64,000 nucleotides of DNA. Source: Bidens hawaiensis (taxonomy: Eukaryota > Streptophyta > Magnoliopsida > Asterales > Asteraceae). The DNA lies in NCBI GenBank assembly GCA_021521415.1, contig JAIQDT010000232.1:2198501-2262500 (forward strand). Direction: 5' to 3'. The position numbers were made by a program, and so were the translations under genes. A model generated the notes under the pieces. The model saw only the letters and a list, made by a program, of their open reading frames with translations. It was not told where the DNA came from and ran no database searches. This document shows, in pieces, positions 12,320 through 22,173 of this stretch (its first letter is position 1; each line of letters opens with the position of its first letter).

Positions 12320-12535
12320 GATTTTAAGCGAACTTAATTTAAGCGGACTTAAACATTAAGCGAACTTTAGCTTTTGGCAAACTTAACTTTAAGCGAACTT
12401 AGCTTTAGGCGAACTTAACTTTAAGCGAACTTAACCATTAAGCGAACTTAGCTTTAGGCGAACTTAACTTTAAGCGAAATTAAACATTAGGCGAACTTAA
12501 CTTGGCTTTAGGCGAACTTAACTTGGCGAAGTTGC
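12320..12535. repeat. GCGAACTT array in solo LTR 2
   Basis: About ten copies of GCGAACTT, separated by TAA(G)CTTTA or TAACTTTAA spacers. It is homologous in position to the arrays in copies 1 and 3 but differs in spacer sequence. Confidence 0.88.
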
Positions 12536-14191
12536 CCAGCAGCTTAACCCCCAAAATCATCTCTGTTTCATCGTAAAACTCTTGGATATGATATTAACCA
12601 AACCCGTGATCATTCCTATGGTCTTTTTCGGGTAAAACTCGACCTGGGGAATCGTAAAGTTTGGATCTTTAGGCTTAATACGTTCAAAACTAGATCTAGG
12701 GCTTTCTTTAACGAGCCGTACATAGCCATGGGTTCGTTAAGTTCATTTTAAACATCAAGTTTGCAACTTTATCACATAATAAGGTCCGTTTCACTATCCT
12801 ACTAAGTTTCACGCAAAAGCGACTTCGTTTACCCGTTCTTTTCACAAACCGAACACTACTCGTTTTACCCGAAACGAACCCACTAACCCGTTTACTATCA
12901 AGTTTATTACTTTATCAATTATCATGACCCGATCAATCATCCTACTTATTTTCATGTAAATCCGTTCAAGAAAAGTAAGCCTTTTTAACAAAAGCGTACC
13001 TTTGAGGTTTTTGTATGAAATCACTCGAGATGCTCAAAACCATATCCAACGAACTCCGATTTGAGTGATTCAAGCGGCCACGGAACCGTCTCGTCCCGAT
13101 CTACAAACCCATCAGCTCAAATTCGCCGGAAATGGCCGCTATAGTCGCCGGAATAGTGGAACAGTGGCCGGAAATCTTCATGTTGAGCTGCTACAGTTTT
13201 GCTAATAAAAGGCGTACTTCCCGATATCGGATCGAAGATCTAATCGGTGGGAATCTTCATTTATATACCATGAATACTCAGTTAAAATTTGAGACCGATC
13301 CGACGGCTAGATCTCCGGGAATCTTTGTGGCTTTTTGGGTGGTTTTCTCAAAAACGGGAATTGGGTTAAGTGTGTGTTTTGATGGTGTAGGCTATGGTCT
13401 AGAGATGTATGAAAATGGAAAGGATTAGGGTTTTAAGGGGTATTTATACTGCTTTAAGCCCATGGACCTTAGGCCCATCTTTCATTTTTGGTCCATAATT
13501 AATTACATCCAACTAGCCTACTTATCCTTCCATCTTTATTATTTTACTATTTTTCTATTAACTCAAGTAAACTTTTTCGTCTTAAATAAATAATATATTA
13601 ATTATTTATTCTTGTAAATTTCGGGTTGTTACATTTTTTAACGTACAGACCCCCTTCTTTTAATAAAAGTATACGTTTCTCATCTTCTAATGTAATTGTA
13701 CGGTATGATGGTAAAAAGCGAACCTCTTGAGTAGACAACAAAAATTTCGTTAATTCTTCTCAATGTTAATTCTTCTAAAAAATTTCGTGATTATGCTCCG
13801 CAATAAACTTAGTGGCTTGCCTTTCACATCTTGCATAGCCTCTGCTTCGTGACTTTTTTGTGTAGTCTTTTTTAGGCTATGGTTTTCCTTCACTATGACA
13901 AAAAAAAGTCACGTCTTTTCCTATCTCCTTTCTTGTTCACATATCTCCTTTTTGAACGGAAAAACCCATTCGTTCTTGCATAATTTTGATAAAAAATAAA
14001 AGCCTCTTCTACACCTAGAAAACATTGACCAACGAATGGTTCCTCACAAATTTTTTTCTTGTTTTCATCTTGTTCTTCAATAACATCTTCTTCAATAGGA
14101 AGCTCATTCAAATCCAAAAGAACACGTCCATCTATTTTCAAAATAATAGTAATGTTTTATGTTATTGATCTTAAAAAAATAGATAGAAAGT

Positions 14192-14649
14192 CAAGGTTGC
14201 AAAATTCGTTAGGCGGGCCCTAGGCGACCGACTGGAGAGTTGGGTGTACTTGGAGTACTCGGACATGGTAAATATAAAGAAAGTTAGTTTTTGGATATTA
14301 TATATATGCATGATATCATAAATTAACTAATATTTATAACAAAATAGGTAAAGATCAATATAAATAATAGAAGTACATTTTTAAATAATAAATTATTCTA
14401 AAAATTGTTAGTCGTTAAGTAAAAAAATGATATTTATTCTTTAATATTAAAAAAATAAGAGTTGTGTTTTATTTTTTTTAAGTCAAAACCGGCCCAAGTT
14501 TACGAACTAGATGCGATTCTGACCAAGCTTGACCACCTTTAATCAATTCTTAGTAACTATGCGGAATTAAAGAAATTCGTCTCGGCGACATACCTTGTAG
14601 CAAGTATTCGGGGAATACTCGGCCTTGGAAACCTACTTTTACAACATTG
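14192..14649. mobile_element. hAT-like MITE inside the MULE
   Basis: The ends are CAAGGTTGCAAAA (14192) and, reversed, CAATGTTGTAAAA (14649), 11 of 13 bases matching. They are followed inward by GGCGGGCCCTAGGCGAC on the left and a GGCCGAGTATTCCCC block on the right. The flanking octamers TAGAAAGT and TATAAAGG match at 6 of 8 positions, suggesting a decayed 8-bp TSD. There is no coding capacity. Confidence 0.6.
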
Positions 14650-14697
14650 TATAAAGGTAATAAAATGTGTTGTTCGATAGTGAATACTTACAAAAAA

Positions 14698-14921
14698 TGG
14701 TTAGAAATTAGAAGAGATGTAGTAATTTTAGAGGGAAAAATTTTATCTAGTAGTCAACTAGTCATTAATGAAGGAAAGATTTAGGAGGGAAAAATATAGT
14801 GTTAAAATATGATTGTTATAAAGAGATAAAAATAATTAATAAAAAATTATAATGTCAACAAGAATATTCACCTAATTCATGTTCCTTACATGTGCCCCTA
14901 GAGCACGTATTAGAAAATCAC
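14698..14921 (-). repeat. Right terminal inverted repeat of the MULE
   Basis: Inverted partner of 7522-7745. It ends directly before the second copy of the 9-bp TSD at 14922-14930. Confidence 0.88.
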
Positions 14922-15509
14922 ATAATTATTATAAATCGTAGAGATTATCATTAATAAATAGATAAATATAAGATACAAATAAATTTTTCTTTAATATATC
15001 GGTTCTGATTAAAATATATTAAATGGACTTTAACTAACAACAATATATGATTGATGTAAGGCCCCGTTAACGGTGCCTCACATTTGGGTGTTGGATTTAC
15101 TCATAAACGTAGTTCTAAATATCAGAGTTAATTAAAACATTCGCAGAATATAAAAAAAAACTTTCATAAAACATTACATAATTCATAACTTGTCTCAAAA
15201 CATCCTTTATCTTTCAACATTAAAGCATTAAAATTAAAACATCATAAGTCTTCAGATGCCAGACTCTTATTCTTCTGTCATGTGTCTATCTCAAACCAGC
15301 TGTCTCAACCTGTTAACCTGCGTGCATACTAAAAGTTAGCTACGCTGAGTGAGTTCTTGTTAATCACACATTATATCATACATACACCTACCTTTAATTA
15401 CGCATTCGAAGACACATAATCATTACTTTACTATTTTACTTTCCTTACATTAGTTCATACATACGTTCATACTTATTACTTTCATGCTATATAAATTACT
15501 GTCCTTTTC

Positions 15510-15745
15510 TATCTCAGATACTATTAGGGTCCGATCCCTTCCTTTTCTATCTCAGATATTATTAGGGTCCGATCCCTCTTTCCTTTGTCTATCTCAGATA
15601 TTATTAGGGTCTGATCCCTTTCTTGTCTATCTCAGATATTATTAGGGTCTGATCCCTTTTTACTTCTCTATCTCAGATATTATTAGGGTCTGATCCCTTT
15701 CTTCTCTATCTCAGATATTATTAGGGTCTGATCCCTCTTTCTTCA
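15510..15745. repeat. Tandem array, about 33-38-bp unit, in solo LTR 3
   Basis: Six copies of CTATCTCAGATATTATTAGG followed by GTCYGATCCC and a CT tract. Confidence 0.92.
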
Positions 15746-16319
15746 TCTTCGTGCATACTGTCTTTACATACTCATAACATACATACTTTCTCTAATCAAT
15801 CATACATATCCATATATTGTACATATATCTATCATATACATTCATCTATCATAACATACCTCCCTTGTTAGCACGTGCAATATCTGAAGATTGTTCACGT
15901 ACCGACAAGCTTTCTTTTACATTTAAGATATTCATACATAACATATAAACCATATAAGGCATACACTTACCAGTTAAGGTAAGTGTGTTAACTATCACAT
16001 CGAGTATGCACACAACCCCGAAAACATAACAAGGAAATGGGGCGGGTAGAAACTCACTTGAACTCTGCGTCTTACTCCGATAATCTTTCCTTAAGTGAGC
16101 TCGGCTAACTCTATAATATTTACATGTGTCAATTAACTATTACTACTCCTATCACTTTTCTATCTTTATATAACCCACAACGAACGGGGGTCCGGGGCAG
16201 AGCCCCTGGCTGGGTCAAAGGGGCAGAGCCCCTGGCCGGGGTCGAGCTGCCAGGGCAGCTTGGAAAAATTTTATTTACATCAACTGTCTTAACACATTTT
16301 TCACTAGGATTTTAATTTA

Positions 16320-16600
16320 TTTCTCAGCGAACTTAACTTTTGACGAACTTAATATTAAGAGAATTTAACATTAGCGAACTTGTATTAGGCGAAGTTCACA
16401 GTGGGCGAACTTGTATACAAGCGAACTTAAGGTTCAGCGAACTTAATGTTCAGCGAAGTTAACTTTGGCGAACTTAATGTTCAGCGAAGTTAACATTGGC
16501 GATCTTAGCTTTAAACGAACTTATCCTTAAGCGAACTTAGCTTGGCGAACTTGGCTTGGCGAACTTGTACAGCGAGCTTAGCTGCAGGCGAAGTTGCCCA
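16320..16600. repeat. GCGAACTT array in solo LTR 3
   Basis: About fourteen copies of GCGAACTT/GCGAAGTT or one-base variants with irregular spacers. It is more degenerate than the array in copy 1. Confidence 0.88.
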
Positions 16601-17320
16601 GCCGCAGCCACTGTTCGCTCTTAACCCTCCCATAATCATCTCCGTTCAATGTGAAATCCTTGAATATGATATTTAACCAACCCGCGATCATTCCCATGGT
16701 CATTTTTGGATAAGATTCGGCCCGAAAACTCATAAAGTTTGGACCTTCAAGCTCAAAAATGTTCAACACCAGATCTACGGTTTATCTTAAATGAGCCGTG
16801 CCTAGCCGCGGGTTTGTTAAGTTCGTTTTAACGTCAAGTTTGTTCTTTACGTTTCGTTTATGCCCGATCTACTCTCGTTTTAAGTTTCAAGGCTAACCGA
16901 TTCTAAAAACATAAATTTAAAGGGTCAAGAACATACCTTTAGTGCTCGTTTGGATCTCGTTTAACTTGTTTACGCACTCTAGATCTTGTATATAGCTCGT
17001 GTAATAAAGATCTAATACCAACTAACGTTCGTTTGGCCTCAAGTCCCTCTCGTCTCTCTCGGCCGTGTATATGGTGTAGGTTGTGTGTTTTTGAGTGTGT
17101 AGAGAAATATGGAAGATGGAATGAGGATTAGGGTTTTAGGATGGTTTAAGGGGTATTTATATCCCTTAAAGCCCATGGACCTAAGGCCCATCCCACCATC
17201 TCAATCCATTTAATTACCCAAGTCCATAATTCTTTCTATATTTAATATTAATTAAATATTAACGCTCGTTTCAAATCATAGACTTCTTTTATTTATTGTT
17301 ATAAAATTCGGGATGTTACA

Positions 17321-18008
17321 ATTATATAAAAATCAAATACATTACATGAATTGCGAAAAATACATAGTACATGAATAATAACAAAAATATACATAAATAT
17401 TAAATAAAAATTAAGATATCTTATCAACAATTCTTCAACCCACGAAATTAGTTATATCAAGTTGGGAACAGAACCTGAAATGAGAAAATTAAATATTAAT
17501 ATTAATATCATATAATAAATAAATTACCAATTATGGAAGATTTGAATTATGTAAACAAATGTATAATTGATGTTCTAATTGATAACCAGAATATTTGAAT
17601 CGTGTTACCGGAAAAACGAAATAGAGAAAATCTCCATTGTATCTTCGATTTTGATATACAACCTAAAGAGACTATAAGAAAATCATATAATAATTAATAT
17701 AAATAACAAAAAAAACGGAAAACAAAAATCTTACCGGAAACTTTCCCGGAAAACCTTACCCGAAAATCGTAATAACTTCAAAATATCAAATCAATCTTGG
17801 ATTTTGATATACAACTTAAAGAGATCATTACAAAATCACATAATAATTAAAATAAATATAAAACCATATCTGAAAACCTTACCGGAAAAAGATATAACCT
17901 TGCCGGAAAATCATATAACATTATTGGCCATTAGAATATAATATATAACTTTATAGGAAAATGATTAATCCCGATCTACATTACCGGAATATAGAAGATG
18001 GTGGATGG
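17321..18008. other. Host-side DNA left of Copia-A, with an internal duplication
   Basis: AT-rich, with no gene found. Two diverged copies of a block of about 100 bases (GATTTTGATATACAAC, then AAAGAGA and ATAATAATTAA) start near 17648 and 17808, and TTACCGGAAAA recurs several times between 17600 and 17990. Its last five bases GATGG (18004-18008) are the left TSD of Copia-A; the sequence continues at 54146 on the other side. Confidence 0.6.
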
Positions 18009-18406
18009 TGTATGTTCCCAGCCGGATCTACACGGAAATACCTCGTTCTACGTAGGTGCGGAATCCCTACGTAAGACGATACGAGTGTAGAATCGATATA
18101 CGTTAAACACAAGCAAACACACGTTACAATAAACAAAGAACACGTTGTATTGCAACTAATAACACATGATATATCAATCACCGATGACACGAACTGAACA
18201 ACTGATTACAAACAAGCCGTAACCTAACACTTATATCATTCGACAACTTCTCCTAACATGCTAGGCGAAGTTGTCACTAACTTCGCTTGTTCCACAAGTT
18301 CGCCTATGATGAGCAAACTTGTGAAACACATTAATTAACTCATAACAAAACCAACTAACACTATTACAGACACTCGATACTAAACTACTGACATCATGTA
18401 CCAACA
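18009..18406 (-). mobile_element. 3' LTR of Copia-A
   Basis: On the plus strand it starts TGTATGTTCCCAGC and ends CATGTACCAACA, so the element-sense LTR runs TGTTGGTACATG...TACA. Compared with the other LTR it has a changed palindrome arm (CTTCTCC for CTTCGCC) and AGCAAAC for AGCGAAC. Confidence 0.93.
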
Positions 18407-18420
18407 GAATCCCCCTTGGC
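18407..18420 (-). other. Polypurine tract of Copia-A
   Basis: On the minus strand GCCAAGGGGGATTC abuts the LTR start. The same tract, GCCAAGGGGGAGTC, lies at 43207-43220 in Copia-B. Confidence 0.85.
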
Positions 18421-18486
18421 AGTAGCTTCATATCTCTATCTTCAAACACGTGTCTCGTAATCCCAAAAATCTTATATCTTCCATCT

Positions 18487-19061
18487 TCAAGCATGAACGC
18501 CTTCTCGTACGCAAACTGAAACGACTCTTTGATATTCCTTTGCTTCTTCTTTCCAGGCAGGAATATAAAATATCTTTTTTTCATTTAGCACCTGCAGATC
18601 AGCTTGAGACAAATTCACTAAATGCATTGGATCATACAGTCTCATCAGCTCCTGTTCATCTTCATCCTCCATCACCGCTTCAGCCGTCTCACTATCAACG
18701 TACCATCATTTCAGATCCTTTAGCACGTCCTTGGGCATTTGTTTCATCGGCACTTCTTTTAAGCACCGGATCGGCTTATACTTCATTATCATCCAAGGCT
18801 TCCCATCTGCTCTCATTCCTCTGTCTTTGTCTTCAATGAGATTTCCTTTCTGCGGTTTTAACAGCTCGAACTTTTTCTCCTTTATGCTTTCCTTCCAGAC
18901 TATCTTCCCAATGATCCTAGCCATGTTATCATCACTCCTGTTTATCAACCCCAACCTGGCTAAGTCCTTCACTTCACACTCAGGCAACGTATTCAACGAT
19001 CTCAACAACCTCTTGAAATACTGAACCCCATCATACCGTTTAATCACAAAGAGCCTCAACT
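18487..19061 (-). pseudogene. Copia-A aORF, C-terminal piece
   Basis: This encodes the conserved C-terminal domain of the post-pol protein (LFVIKRYDGVQYFKRLLRSL ... PMHLVNLSQADLQVLNEKKI ... CVREGVHA, stop at 18487-18489). It is cut at its start by the insertion of G1 at 19062. An in-frame TGA at 18706-18708 stands where Copia-B has a Trp codon. The function of the domain is unknown to me. Confidence 0.85.
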
Positions 19062-22000
19062 TGTAACACCCCGTAACCGCAGCGGAAACGTAAACGGGAT
19101 GCAACAAACACATCTGATATCAACAGCATTACTTATAAAGAAAACACCACTACAATAATTTAAACGTATTACATTGTTCCGAGTTTCGTTACCGACTAGG
19201 CGTTATCACATAAGTTTTACCAATATTACGTTAACATGTTTAATACAAAATATAGACTCTTAAGCTTCCACAAAATAGCACACATCATCAAGCACGTATC
19301 ACTCATTCCAATTTGGGTGTACCTAGAAAGCATGTAAAGAAAACGGGTCAACTACGAATAGTTGGTGAGTTTCACTAATTTAAATAAACCATGACAAATC
19401 ATTTTAATAATCATAAATTAATGATGTAATTATGTTGAGCCAACAAGTGAAAACTCTGTTAACCCAGAAACACATTTAATAACCTCTGGGGACACTGTTA
19501 ACCCAGAAACACATTTAATAACCTCTGGGGACACTGTTAACCCAGAAATACATTTAATAACCTCTGGGGACACTGTTAACCCAGAAATACATTTAATAAC
19601 CTCTGGGGACACTGTTAACCCAGAACACTGTTTCGGGCCTTACAAATATTAGCAACCCAGACAATTACCATCTTAATACATTACCGTATGATTCCCGTAC
19701 AATAAACATTATATAAAAACATTCATTTCCATGCGATCGGCATGTACTTAAACACTTTGATAAAAACATGCTTTCCGCCCCGGGAAAATATTTAAAATAG
19801 TTCAATAAAAAGGGGCTCGTGAAACTCACCTTTTTGTGAGCAAAGATATAATACTGTGCACAGCTACCGGTCCGGATCTGTAATACGATCCCTAAGTCGT
19901 TACTACACAATTTCTATTAATAAAACTTAAATTCGTGTTAACCGGTACGTCTGAGGACACTGTTAACCCAGTACCGTACACGATCCGGGGACAATGTTAA
20001 CCCCGAAACACTTCTCAGGACTTAGATTGTGATATCACTTAGAGTTCTTTAGTCAAAATTACCATCAGTTTGTTTTCTCGTTTTGCGTGCCTAGCACGGT
20101 TAACCGTCTTTATGTTTTCAAAAGTGAGTTTGGTCACATACGACCCGAAAATAGTTGTTACTGATATTTTAATTAAAGTGGTGAAATTAGAGCTCGGTTT
20201 AGACACCCCGTTTGGCCGCGGGGCCCGTTTCCGTCTTTAGTATACCGGAAACTGCTAAATCGGGTAAAATTACCCAAATCATCCGAATTACTTTCGGATG
20301 ATTTACTTGATTAACTTAGTTTCATGAAAATAGTCCATTTTTAGGGTTTTTATACACCAGTCAGCTCGCTTAGGCGACCTTTGCCGGTTTACGCGTTTTA
20401 AGCTTTAAAAGTTTGTTTTTATGTTCTGTTTAGCACAAATAATTATCCGTTTAGTCTCGGATCTTGAAATTTTGCACAAATCAATTTTTGACAGTAAGGA
20501 ATTTTATAAAAATATTTCCAGAATTAATTTTTATATTTAACATTTATTTATCTATTTTTAAACGTCATTTAAACACCAAATATGTCGAAAATACCAAACG
20601 ACCTTAGAAAAATCCCAAATTTTACTGGGATGACTCCTGCCATCCATATAGTTCCCAGTAATTTTTACAGAACCAAAAACTCATTTTTCATGCCATTTTC
20701 ACCAAAACCGAGCTAGAAAACCCTAGAACTCGTTTTACCGAAAAGCTTACTTAGACTTCCCCAATGGATCTGAAATTTTGTGTGTGACTTTTATGTGTTA
20801 TAAAAAGCTTATCTAAATTTTTCCAGAATATTTCATGATGTTTAGCTATTTTTCACCATTTTTAGCCAAAACCGAGCATTAAATTCACCAAATATTCATC
20901 CTTTATCCAAAAATACCAAAATTTTACAGATCTCATATTTTCATGTGTAGATCATCTCTGTGAAATTTCGTGACTCAAATCTAAGTCTACCACAATCTGT
21001 GCAAATCTTACAAATCATACGAAAAACCGAACTACCTTGTGTTTCTAGCTTTAGATCGCAAAGATCATGCTTTCTAGCCTTCGCTAGCAACTAGATACAA
21101 CATCTTCAAGCACAACAACACCACACCAAGCAAGTTATACCCACAATCAAGCCATTTCTTTCATGGTTTCGGTTAAGACATCAAAACAAAGATTTTAACC
21201 GTAAAAATTCGTTTTTGACTCTTTTAACTCCTTTCTTGGACCAAGATCCCTTGTATAACTTGTATACATCACTTGATCATGCAAGAATCGGTTTCATCTC
21301 GGGTTTTCACCCATTTTTCACTTGAAACCTCATTTTCTCAAGATTTTGGAATTAAAAACCAAGATTAAACCATAATAACATGTTTATACCTTATGGATCT
21401 TCTTAAAAATCAAGGGTTTTTGGTTGAATGTGTGGAGGATGGAGAGAAATGTGGAGTTGGGAGTTTAGAAAAAAGAAAATGAAATGTGTGTATGCACGAC
21501 ATGGACCGATCGGTCCATGTATGGTGTGGGGGGGCCCACATCTCAAACCTTGGCCACACATTTGGATTGTGTAATCCGGATAATGTTGTGGATAATCTGG
21601 TTCAGTTCGTTTTTCGGTTAAACACTTAATTCGGCTTAAAACGAGGCTAAAACGGTCGTTTTTCGGCTTAAAAATAAAATTTATATAAAACCGATTTAAA
21701 ATCTTTAAAAACTTAAACCATGACATTTATTGACTCAACACATCATATTGTCGGTCATTGTGCATCTTTTTCGGCTTGATCGATCTTCTCTTGCTTGGTC
21801 TGATGTTAAAGGTTTCGTTTATTGTACCGACGTACCAATAAACCGAAATCCTTTTTCTGTGCTATAATTCACTTATCCCGTAGCCTTAATACTTCGTAAA
21901 CCTTACTAAACATCATATATTTCGTCTATAATGTAATCCCCGATTCGATCGGGTTTCAATAATCGTTCATCGGTTAATCGTAATTCCAATACGACTAGCT

Positions 22001-22137
22001 GTACATTCGAGTATAATTCATACATGTGAATCTTATATACTCGTATAAACACATTATAATTTATATATTCAGTATTAAATAACACATAAATAGTATATTC
22101 CGGCTAGGGTATACCTGAATTTGCCGGAATCGTTACA
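19062..22137 (-). mobile_element. 3' LTR of G1 (3076 bp)
   Basis: Left LTR on the plus strand. It holds four 39-bp tandem units and about 345 bp (19622-19965) that the other LTR lacks. The 107-residue open frame at 21403-21726 is duplicated in the other LTR and is not a gene. Confidence 0.93.
19453..19625. repeat. 39-bp tandem repeat, 4 copies plus a partial, in G1 3' LTR
   Basis: Unit core CTGTTAACCCAGAAAYACAT followed by TTAATAACCTCTGGGGACA. The minus strand reads as a 13-residue peptide repeat (SPEVIKCISGLTV) only because the unit length is a multiple of three. Confidence 0.95.
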
Positions 22138-22150
22138 TTCTCCCCCCGTT
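22138..22150 (-). other. Polypurine tract of G1
   Basis: The minus strand reads AACGGGGGGAGAA directly before the LTR start TGTAACGATTCC. It is preceded by the usual gypsy run TTTCGAGGACGAAATTT. Confidence 0.9.
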
Positions 22151-22173
22151 ATAAAAATTTCGTCCTCGAAATT

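Larger units (their letters stand above)
11073..13633 (-). mobile_element. Solo LTR, family S copy 2
   Basis: The plus strand starts TGTAAGGCCCCGTTACC and ends TCGGGTTGTTACA. It is flanked by TTTTT on both sides (11068-11072 and 13634-13638), compatible with a 5-bp TSD inside a T run. A minus-strand TATA box lies at 13441-13448. The LTR is longer than copies 1 and 3 because of an (ACAT)n run and extra tandem copies. It splits the MULE transposase gene just upstream of RVMELEKNVRHG. The 98-residue open frame at 13132-13428 lies in LTR sequence and resembles no known protein. Confidence 0.9.
7968..14141 (-). pseudogene. Broken FAR1/MULE transposase-like gene
   Basis: The pieces, in coding order, are these. 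14141-13893 begins MKIDGRVLLDLNELP and holds the FAR1 DNA-binding domain (GQCFLGVEEAFIFYQNYAR...NKKGDRKRRDFF). Near 13900 an 8-T run shifts the frame, after which CHSEGKP, an in-frame stop and EHNHEIF follow down to about 13640. 11065-10817 holds RVMELEKNVRHG and the pre-catalytic region. About 10800-10768 encodes GDVVVFDTT, the first catalytic Asp region. 8549-8445 holds SFSIFVGIDNHG...TFEWLFK. An 82-base GT-AG intron lies at 8363-8444. Next comes TILADQDPWMKQAI...FCIWHIT, then a deletion leading straight into a C-terminal zinc knuckle (CRLCRSSSHNFSTC) with the stop at 7968. Solo LTRs split it at both TSD positions. FAR1/FHY3 regulators derive from MULE transposases; lying between MULE ends, this copy is best read as the element's own gene. 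It cannot make a full protein. Confidence 0.85.
7522..14921 (-). mobile_element. Mutator-like element (MULE) with nested insertions
   Basis: The sequence at 7522-7745 is repeated in inverted orientation at about 14698-14921, at roughly 85% identity by eye. The left end reads GGAATTTTCTAATATGTGC and the right end, reversed, GTGATTTTCTAATACGTGC. A perfect 9-bp direct duplication ATAATTATT flanks the pair (7513-7521 and 14922-14930), the TSD length of Mutator elements. Between the ends lie a broken FAR1-type transposase gene on the minus strand, two family-S solo LTRs and a hAT-like MITE. Without the two LTRs and the MITE the element is about 2.2 kb, shorter than an autonomous MULE, and part of the transposase is deleted. 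Confidence 0.88.
15055..17320 (-). mobile_element. Solo LTR, family S copy 3
   Basis: It starts TGTAAGGCCCCGTTAACGG and ends TTCGGGATGTTACA, with clear similarity to copies 1 and 2 along the whole length. The flanking 5-mers are ATTGA and ATTAT, so the TSD is imperfect: either mutated, or the product of recombination between different elements. A minus-strand TATA box lies at 17154-17161. It carries its own tandem arrays at 15510-15745 and 16320-16590. Confidence 0.87.

Noticed and set aside
13132..13428. 98-residue plus-strand frame beginning MAAIVAGIVEQWPEIF
   Set aside because: Inside solo LTR 2, opposite to the family's transcription, with no match to a known protein and no conservation in the other LTRs.
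21403..21726. 107-residue frame present twice (also 29578-29904)
   Set aside because: The two copies are the two LTRs of G1; duplication does not indicate a gene.
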